Source: Mycolicibacterium malmesburyense
GTDB lineage: Bacteria; Actinomycetota; Actinomycetes; Mycobacteriales; Mycobacteriaceae
DNA: 29,035 nucleotides
Assembly: GCF_001050015.1 (NCBI RefSeq)
Contig: NZ_CVTB01000282.1
Coordinates: forward strand, 1-29,035
Direction: 5' to 3'
Shown: positions 8,061 to 13,850 of the stretch, one piece after another
Position numbering within the stretch: the stretch's first letter is position 1
How the letters are laid out: the number at the start of each line of letters is the position of its first letter
Translations under genes and position numbers: made by a program
The notes under the pieces: generated by a model
Seen by the model: only the letters and a program-made list of their open reading frames with translations
Databases searched by the model: none
Told to the model about the DNA's origin: nothing

Positions 8061-10258
8061 GGCTGCCTCCTGCGCTTGCGCGGTGCGCCGATGTCGTCGG
8101 TGCTGTCGCCGGTGGTAGCGCCCTCGACGAGTGCAGCGAAGGCGGCCTCGATGTCGGTCAGCGACTGGCCGTAACACTGGCGGCTGCGGCGCCGGATGTC
8201 GGATGGGCTGCTACTCGGAGCCGGTGCCGGTTTGGTGACACCGGACGCCCAGGGCTGCACGGCGCTATCGCGCACCAGGCTGGCGTAGACGTGGTGCGCC
8301 GGTAGGCGGGTGAAGTCCTCGACCGAGAGCACCGATTGGCCAGCCGTCATTTCCTTGGCGTCTCCGGCTTGGAGCTGGAAGCAAACGCGGGAGCGGGCGT
8401 TGTTTCTGAAGGCGTCGAGCATGCTTGACGGCAGCTGTTTCTCGTACTGGTGGGCCAGATGGAAGCCGGCACCGAGGCTGCGGGCGGTGGCCAGCGCATC
8501 GCCCAGATCGGTGGGCAGACGCAAGTAGTCCTGGACTTCGTCGATGTAGACCATGACTGGATCGCGGCTGCCCTCAGGCGAGCCGGCGCGTTCGCGGATG
8601 GCCTGCCATAGTTCGGCGACGACGAGGGCGCCGAGAAGCTGGGCGTTCTCCGGCCCGATGACGCCCTTTTGCAGCGGCACGAGTAGGACCTTCTTCTCAC
8701 GCAGCACCTGGCGGACATTGAACTTCGGGTGCTGCTGCGCCAGAACATCTCTCAAGGGTTTGCTGAGCAGCGGGCGCAGCTTGTTGCTGAGCGGCGCGAT
8801 GGTGGTGGCTGTGGCCTCAGGGGAGAGGCTGTCGAACCACTGCCAGAACGGTCCGGCGGCAAACGGGTCCTGCTGCATGACGTGTCGGGTCAGGCGGCGG
8901 CGGAAGCCAGGGTTGGTCAGCAGCAGCGGCAGCATGACGAGCGAAGCGTCGTCGCGGCGGGCCAGCAGATCCAGGCAGTTACGCAGGATGTCCGACGAGC
9001 GCGGCCCGAGGCTGTCGCCCCAGATCGCGCGGAAGGTGCCGAACAGGCTGTCGGCGACGACTTCGGAGGAGCGACCGTGCCGGTGACTGGCATCCAGTGG
9101 GTTGATGCCTACCGGCGCGTGGTCGAACGGGTCGAGCACCACGATGTCATCGCGGCGCTTCTCCGGGATACGGGCCAGCAGATCGGCGATGAGGTCCTTG
9201 GGCTCGATGACGACGATCGGCCGGTCGGCCTCGAGGTCCTGCAGGATCAGGTTGAGCAGCAGCGTCGACTTCCCTACTCCGTTCGGCCCGATCACCCAGG
9301 TATGGCGCAGGGCGTCGGCCGTGTCGTAGCCGATGGTGCCGCCCGCGCCGGGCGCGCTCGCGTCCGCCACGACGCGCTGCCCGGACTGGAGTAGCGCGCT
9401 GGGCCGGACGGGACGCGGGTGCAGTGGCGGCTGGCCCGGGAAGTGTTCGTCACGGTCGGCGATCGGCCAGCCGGACAGGCGGGCGACTTCGGTGACGGTC
9501 AGGCGCTGCGACGGCGTGAACACCGACCAGGACGCGCGCGGCGTGTTGACCCGGTCAGCTTTCTCCTGACGCAGGGTGATCCGCACGTCCGGGGATTCGG
9601 TGGTGCCGATCGCGGCGGCCAAACCGAGGAGCAGTGACTTGCGCCGCTCAGCGGTCGGGGCGTGCACGCCCAGCCGGACGGCCGCAGTGAAGGCGTGCTG
9701 ACCGAGCTTGTGCGCCAAGGCTTGTCGCGCGCCGGGTCGGGTGTCGGTCAGGACACCGTGCAGCAGTCTGGAGACCATCAGCTGGTCGTCCCGCTTGGGT
9801 TCGGCCGGGACGACCTTGGGGTGCTGGCGGGGGCCGAGCACGATCTGGATGGTCAGGCGCTCACCTTTCCCGACGGCGGTCAGGGCGTGCAGGATGGAGC
9901 GGTGTGACGCCACCGCGTCAGCGGGCTCAAGCTGGCGGGCGTTGGTGCTCAACTGGATTCGGCGCGCAGTCGCGACGTGCTCGCGATCGTCGGTCTCGAA
10001 GGCGGTGACGATGGCGCCACCGACCAGCTGCTCGACGGCACGGCGGACGGCCGCCTTGTGCCGGAGCTGACTACCGATCAGGTATTCCACGCCGGTCACG
10101 TCGGCGCGCGCTTCCAGGATGAGTTGCGGGGCGTGGGTTTGCGCTGCCCAGTGGCGTAGCAGTGCGAAGGCCGTCGCTGCTGTGAGCGGCTGTGGCCAGA
10201 ACAACTGCTGCCAGACCAGCGAACCCGCCGACACGGTGGCATCACTTGAGTCAGCCAT
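8057..10258 (-). CDS. Conjugative coupling-type ATPase (VirD4/TraD-like)
   Basis: A 733-residue protein expected to couple the DNA substrate to a secretion channel, using ATP. It has Walker A GPNGVGKST (~residue 324), then PIVVIEPKDLIADLL, and Walker B VMVYIDEVQDY (~567-577). The C-terminal part includes SLGAGFHLAHQYEKQLP and RVCFQLQAGDAKEM, characteristic of the TraD/TraM-recognition region. The N-terminal ~300 residues resemble the cytoplasmic accessory domain of actinobacterial homologues. I see no clear membrane helices, so a membrane partner is likely needed; the two-helix protein at 10669-10872 is a candidate. It overlaps genes on both sides (8 nt and 4 nt). Confidence 0.9.
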   Translation of the reverse strand: MADSSDATVSAGSLVWQQLFWPQPLTAATAFALLRHWAAQTHAPQLILEARADVTGVEYLIGSQLRHKAAVRRAVEQLVGGAIVTAFETDDREHVATARRIQLSTNARQLEPADAVASHRSILHALTAVGKGERLTIQIVLGPRQHPKVVPAEPKRDDQLMVSRLLHGVLTDTRPGARQALAHKLGQHAFTAAVRLGVHAPTAERRKSLLLGLAAAIGTTESPDVRITLRQEKADRVNTPRASWSVFTPSQRLTVTEVARLSGWPIADRDEHFPGQPPLHPRPVRPSALLQSGQRVVADASAPGAGGTIGYDTADALRHTWVIGPNGVGKSTLLLNLILQDLEADRPIVVIEPKDLIADLLARIPEKRRDDIVVLDPFDHAPVGINPLDASHRHGRSSEVVADSLFGTFRAIWGDSLGPRSSDILRNCLDLLARRDDASLVMLPLLLTNPGFRRRLTRHVMQQDPFAAGPFWQWFDSLSPEATATTIAPLSNKLRPLLSKPLRDVLAQQHPKFNVRQVLREKKVLLVPLQKGVIGPENAQLLGALVVAELWQAIRERAGSPEGSRDPVMVYIDEVQDYLRLPTDLGDALATARSLGAGFHLAHQYEKQLPSSMLDAFRNNARSRVCFQLQAGDAKEMTAGQSVLSVEDFTRLPAHHVYASLVRDSAVQPWASGVTKPAPAPSSSPSDIRRRSRQCYGQSLTDIEAAFAALVEGATTGDSTDDIGAPRKRRRQP

Positions 10259-10505
10259 TGGCAGGCTCCGGGTGGTCGGTGCCGGTCACGGTACTCAGTC
10301 CGGTGCCGCTTGTGTTCGTGCCGTTCATTGCTTCTCGGGCTTCGGCCTCGGCTTCGGCATCGCGCAGGGCCATGGCGATGACTGCCCGGCTCAATTTGCG
10401 CAAATCCGGCGGATCGCGCCGTTCGCCGCGAACGGTGATGTACCGCTCGCCTTTTCGGCTGCCGCGTGCACCGCGGCGATAATTGGTTCTTCCTGTTTTA
10501 GACAT
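10251..10505 (-). CDS. Small basic protein, first gene of the mobilization operon
   Basis: 84 residues, strongly basic N-terminus (TNYRRGARGSRKGERYITVRG), then a helix with alternating Ala/Glu (~40-62) and a Gly/Thr-rich tail. ATG at 10505 with AAAGGAGG upstream. It overlaps the ATPase gene by 8 nt, so the two are translationally coupled. Function not recognised. Being small, basic and first after the operator-controlled promoter, a DNA-binding accessory role is possible. Confidence 0.75.
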   Translation of the reverse strand: MSKTGRTNYRRGARGSRKGERYITVRGERRDPPDLRKLSRAVIAMALRDAEAEAEAREAMNGTNTSGTGLSTVTGTDHPEPANG

Positions 10506-10549
10506 AGGTATCCTCCTTTCGGAATTGTGGGATTAAGTAGTGCGCGGTT

Positions 10550-10605
10550 ATTGAATCAATTCAATGGCGCATCGTGATTATGCATTGAATTGATTCAATA
10601 GTCAA
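10550..10605 (-). promoter_or_regulatory. Promoter and twin operators of the mobilization operon
   Basis: On the minus strand -35 TTGACT (10605-10600), a 17-nt spacer and -10 CATAAT (10582-10577) precede the operon starting at 10505. The 16-bp palindrome ATTGAATTGATTCAAT (10584-10599) fills the spacer exactly. Its reverse complement ATTGAATCAATTCAAT (10550-10565) lies just downstream, near +10 to +25. Centre-to-centre distance is 34 bp, about three helical turns, so two dimers would sit on one face. The same 14-bp core lies in the XRE promoter. Confidence 0.78.
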
Positions 10606-10668
10606 TAGCTTTTTGCCTACTCCGCAAAGTGTTCATTTCCCTGTCAATAGAGGTAGAAGCGCCTATTT

Positions 10669-10872
10669 TCACCACGAATTCTTTGATGTGTAATAGACAA
10701 CGGTGCGAATAATTAGCGCGATAAGTGCCACGGCGCCGACGGTCATGACAAGCGCTGGCCAGATGGCTTCGAGCACCTTAACTGCGCAATAGAGCGCGAT
10801 CACCGCGCCGAGGATGCCGAAGCACCAGCCGATCAGCCGGTCCATCCAGCGGCTTGGGCTCTCACCACTCAT
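10669..10872 (-). CDS. Small membrane protein, two predicted helices
   Basis: 67 residues: a short polar N-terminus, hydrophobic helix ~14-35 (WCFGILGAVIALYCAVKVL) and helix ~38-58 (IWPALVMTVGAVALIALIIR), then a polar end. Its ATG overlaps the upstream gene by 11 nt. It lies close to the coupling ATPase, so it could be its membrane anchor, but no family is recognised. Confidence 0.7.
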   Translation of the reverse strand: MSGESPSRWMDRLIGWCFGILGAVIALYCAVKVLEAIWPALVMTVGAVALIALIIRTVVYYTSKNSW

Positions 10873-11413
10873 GCCCGTTGCTCCGCAGCTCGGTCAACAG
10901 TCCGTGATCAAAGCCTGCGGTCACACAGCCCTCTACAAAGCGGCGTTGGTCGAACGGAAAGCGCCGGGCGAAGGCCTGCACATAGGCCTGGCCGGTGAGG
11001 TCGGCGTGCAGCAGCCGCCACACTAAGGAACCGCGTTCGTAGCCGATCGCTTCCAGCTGACCCAGGTGCCAGAGCGACAACTCCAGTTCGTCGACCAGAT
11101 CGAAGCTCAAGCGATGCCGGACGTGATTGACGTCATGCCAGAACCGCAACGCGCTGTTGACGGTCGGCCGGCTGTAGATGACGGCGTCACTGTTGTCGGA
11201 CGAGATTGGCAGCGGCACACCGTTCGTCACACTGCGCTCGAACGCCTCGGTCAGCGCGGAGAAGGTGTTCGGCGCATCAGGGACGAGGACGTAGCCGAAG
11301 CCCACTTCGTCGGCGGTTCGGCGGGCGGCCTCCTCGATGAACCCACTGAGGACGTCGACGGCCTCGACGATCTCGTCGCCGACAATGCTTAGGCGGTCAT
11401 ACAGCGCGGTCAT
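10862..11413 (-). CDS. Conserved-looking hypothetical protein
   Basis: 183 residues, soluble, mixed alpha/beta composition with a central segment rich in His and aromatics (ALRFWHDVNHVRHRLSF) and a Leu-rich helix (DELELSLWHLGQLEAIGYE). The clustered H-x-x-x-H-x-x-H could bind metal, but no known family is identified. ATGA overlap with the gene before it and an 11-nt overlap with the gene after it show one operon. Function unknown. Confidence 0.75.
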   Translation of the reverse strand: MTALYDRLSIVGDEIVEAVDVLSGFIEEAARRTADEVGFGYVLVPDAPNTFSALTEAFERSVTNGVPLPISSDNSDAVIYSRPTVNSALRFWHDVNHVRHRLSFDLVDELELSLWHLGQLEAIGYERGSLVWRLLHADLTGQAYVQAFARRFPFDQRRFVEGCVTAGFDHGLLTELRSNGHEW

Positions 11414-11676
11414 CGGCGGCCTCCCCGGCAGGCGGCTGCCTGCTCGCGGACGAGCTGCTGGGCGACTAGGAAAGCGGCTCCAATCCGGTACACCGATGCC
11501 TCGGCCTGCCGGTCAATCCGCGCGAGCTCCTGACGCAAGTTATGCCGAGCCTGTTGACGGCGCCGGAAGGCCATTAGCAGGGCGTCGATACCGAACAAGA
11601 GCAGGGCGTAGGCGCCCGAGAGCAGCAGCCACCAGAACAACCAAGTGAGCAGGAAGGTAACCAGCGTTTCGCTCAT
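11410..11676 (-). CDS. Small membrane protein with cytoplasmic coiled tail
   Basis: 88 residues. A long hydrophobic stretch (~5-34, TFLLTWLFWWLLLSGAYALL and following) is followed by a basic, Gln/Arg-rich helix (FRRRQQARHNLRQELARIDR). A GTG at 11685 is also possible, but the ATG at 11676 forms an ATGA overlap with the preceding stop and is preferred. Function not recognised. Confidence 0.68.
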   Translation of the reverse strand: MSETLVTFLLTWLFWWLLLSGAYALLLFGIDALLMAFRRRQQARHNLRQELARIDRQAEASVYRIGAAFLVAQQLVREQAAACRGGRR

Positions 11677-11927
11677 GATGGCCACCGCTCGATCCAGTCG
11701 AGGACTGTCCCAGCAATGGCGCTCGTCAGGTCGAGGACGTGCTGACTGCTCGCCGGAGCGTTATCCCCGTGTCGGTTTACGATGGCTTGCAATTCGTTGT
11801 GCAGGGCTTCGGTGCGCGCCAGTACCTGGTTGAGCACGGCACTCGCCTCGTGCCGGTCATCCCCGCCGGGAACGGCCGGACGGATCTGCTCCGTGCGATC
11901 AATAATGCTCGTCCGTGATGTCGTCAT
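11673..11927 (-). CDS. Hypothetical small protein
   Basis: 84 residues, acidic, largely helical prediction (EASAVLNQVLARTEALHNEL), ending in DWIERWPS. It is coupled to the next gene by an ATGA overlap and lies 11 nt after the gene before it. No family recognised. Confidence 0.65.
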   Translation of the reverse strand: MTTSRTSIIDRTEQIRPAVPGGDDRHEASAVLNQVLARTEALHNELQAIVNRHGDNAPASSQHVLDLTSAIAGTVLDWIERWPS

Positions 11928-11938
11928 GAGCGCCGTCC

Positions 11939-12247
11939 TCAGCGTCCGAACCGGGCGACTTCGTGGCCGACATAGCTCGCGAACTGGTCAACGATGTGGT
12001 TCAGCCGACTGGCTGTCAACGGGTCGCCATCGGCCTGGAAGGCCGCTTCGCGGCTGAGCATCGCCGTTGCCTGTAGCCCGATGCCGGCCACCGTGGCCGC
12101 GGCCTGGACTCTGGTCGCCGTCACTAGACCACGGGTGATTTCCGCGTTCTGCAAGCGAGCCAACTGCTTGCCTTCGGCGCGACCAAAGCCGCTCGGCACC
12201 TGTTGAGCAGCAACGGCATTACTCGCGTGGGGAATGAGGTCTGTCAT
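11939..12247 (-). CDS. Hypothetical small protein, first gene of its operon
   Basis: 102 residues, Ala-rich and helical (RGLVTATRVQAAATVAGIGL, then EAAFQADGDPLTASRLNHIV). ATG at 12247 with CAGGAG upstream. It begins the minus-strand operon that faces the defence block across a 181-nt divergent region. No family recognised; similar short helical proteins occur in actinobacterial mobile elements, but I cannot name this one. Confidence 0.65.
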   Translation of the reverse strand: MTDLIPHASNAVAAQQVPSGFGRAEGKQLARLQNAEITRGLVTATRVQAAATVAGIGLQATAMLSREAAFQADGDPLTASRLNHIVDQFASYVGHEVARFGR

Positions 12248-12274
12248 CCATCATCTCCTGTTCGGGGGTCGGAC

Positions 12275-12300
12275 TGCACCGGTCCCGTTGAACCGGTACA
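12275..12300. promoter_or_regulatory. Inverted repeat in the divergent control region
   Basis: TG-c-ACCGGT, 8-nt spacer, ACCGGT-a-CA forms a 26-bp symmetric site about 30 nt upstream of the minus-strand operon start. It is a likely operator for an unidentified regulator, unrelated to the TTGAAT palindrome. Confidence 0.45.
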
Positions 12301-12359
12301 ACTACCGTCCCGGAGGTGTCCGGCATGCCGATACCCAGCGGAGAGCGAGTTTTGGAGCG

Positions 12360-12385
12360 GTGCGGGCCTTTAGACTGGCCCGCAC
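12360..12385. promoter_or_regulatory. Hairpin/palindrome upstream of the defence block
   Basis: Perfect 8-bp arms GTGCGGGC (12360-12367) and GCCCGCAC (12378-12385) with a 10-nt loop, 44 nt before the TTG start of the next gene. There is no T-tract. It is either an operator or a 5'-UTR structure. Confidence 0.45.
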
Positions 12386-12428
12386 GCTGGGTTGCACCAT
12401 CTGGCCTGACGGGGGCAGGAGACACCGA

Positions 12429-13628
12429 TTGACATCAGAACTTCTAGATGAGGATGAGTCACCCACAAGGGTGCCGTCATTCGAGGACGTCCACCAAGAC
12501 CTCAAGCGGGTGAGACAGAAAGAAGGCGTATCGATACGTCGCATCGTCAAATATGGGGAGAACCTTCAGTGCCTCCGAATAAGTCAGGACGAGTTCCGTC
12601 GATCCGGCGCGCAAGCCGGAACGCTTCCCATGGCTACCATCACAGCACTCGAATGTGCGGTGAAGTCATTTGATCCTGACAGCCTATTTTTCATCATTTT
12701 GAATGCAACGCTCAATTTTCGAGGCCTGCGCGAGAACCTCGGAGAGCGGCAGCATAACGTCATGAGAACGCTTGGCATCCAGTCCACGACCACGTATGAG
12801 TTACATGAACAAGACGTTTACGAGTTATTCGCATTCAAGATCAACCAGAAGGATAAGTCATTCTGCAGCGAGAGTGACGGCGCTGAAGCGATCGCGAAAT
12901 TACCGTTTGAGCAGCGAGTTACGTTTATCCGATTGCTTCTAGAAGTGCGGTTCGCTAATTTAGCGGTGGATCAAAAAGCGGCAGCGGACGACTTCATGCG
13001 GGCGTTCTCTGAGTGGTCGGGTGCCATACATATACCAAGCGATGACCCACAGACAATGCGAGACTCCATTATTTCGTCCGCCATCGGCTACGAAGTATCT
13101 CAACCGCATGACACTGCAATAGACGAAACAGCGGTATACGTTACGGGCCAGATCTTTGATAAATTGCAGGAGCATGGTCTCGAGCCAACGCAAACGTTTG
13201 TTGCTATCGCTAAAGAACTTGATCGGAGTGCAGCGACTTACCTTTTTGGCAGGGAGTATGAGAGTGATTCCACCGAACTCGGCCCATTTGGGAAGGTGCC
13301 ATGGTTTACTCGATTTCGCTTGAGGTGGTTTAAGAGGGGGTTATTCTTTGACGGTAAGGCCCCGACCGAACGATTTGAGTGGATTCGTCGCAGGGGCCTA
13401 GGGCTGCTTGCTCATACCATTGTCAAAGTAACTGAAGATAGCAACGGCATAGAAACACCACCCATAACGGGTCCCACATCGCCGAAATTGCCCTCGGATA
13501 CCTCACAGCCGCCGATACCGCCGACTCCGAGCACAGACGCCCCGCAGCATCGGAAGTCGGCTTCTGACATCGATCCGGAAAGGCTGATGCCCCGAACGAG
13601 ATCTAAAGAATGGCCCGGTGAGGACTAG
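12429..13628 (+). CDS. Unrecognised 399-residue protein leading the defence block
   Basis: The TTG at 12429 is chosen because GGCAGGAG lies 7 nt upstream and the frame before it crosses the hairpin region. The N-terminus (~18-75: FEDVHQDLKRVRQKEGVSIR, then FRRSGAQAGTLPMATITALE) could be a helix-turn-helix. The centre (~100-310) is mixed alpha/beta without a motif I know, and contains several aromatic/Arg patches (WFTRFRLRWFKRGLFF). A Pro/Ser/Thr-rich linker (~340-375) leads to a short charged tail. GC content is clearly below that of its neighbours, suggesting separate acquisition. Position ahead of the restriction operon suggests a regulator or defence component. Function unknown. Confidence 0.8.
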   Translation: MTSELLDEDESPTRVPSFEDVHQDLKRVRQKEGVSIRRIVKYGENLQCLRISQDEFRRSGAQAGTLPMATITALECAVKSFDPDSLFFIILNATLNFRGLRENLGERQHNVMRTLGIQSTTTYELHEQDVYELFAFKINQKDKSFCSESDGAEAIAKLPFEQRVTFIRLLLEVRFANLAVDQKAAADDFMRAFSEWSGAIHIPSDDPQTMRDSIISSAIGYEVSQPHDTAIDETAVYVTGQIFDKLQEHGLEPTQTFVAIAKELDRSAATYLFGREYESDSTELGPFGKVPWFTRFRLRWFKRGLFFDGKAPTERFEWIRRRGLGLLAHTIVKVTEDSNGIETPPITGPTSPKLPSDTSQPPIPPTPSTDAPQHRKSASDIDPERLMPRTRSKEWPGED

Positions 13629-13768
13629 TTTCACTTACCACCAGGCTCGGAAGCGGAACAAATATCAGAACAGCGCGCCAAGCTTGTCATACCTCCGGCA
13701 TAGGCTCCAGGTAATTAGCGTTAACCAGCTGTACGCCGCTGACCTGGGAAAACCGGAAAGTTCCCTGC

Positions 13769-13790
13769 TATAATTGAAAACGATTATCAA
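13769..13790 (+). promoter_or_regulatory. Predicted hsd operon promoter (-10) with overlapping Fur/Zur-like palindrome
   Basis: A consensus -10 TATAAT is at 13769-13774; no good -35 is seen at 17 nt, where GGGAAA stands. Overlapping its last base is TTGAAAACGATTATCAA (13774-13790), an imperfect 17-bp palindrome (6 of 8 pairs). It resembles the TGAAAATGATTTTCA-type boxes of the Fur/Zur family as I remember them. GGGAA/TTCCC at 13746-13765 is a further small inverted repeat. The gap 13629-13850 holds no gene that I can see. Confidence 0.5.
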
Positions 13791-13850
13791 CAAGCATTAA
13801 ACGGAGACACAGCGCTGTGACACTGCAGGAGTCCCACCTCAAGGCAATAC

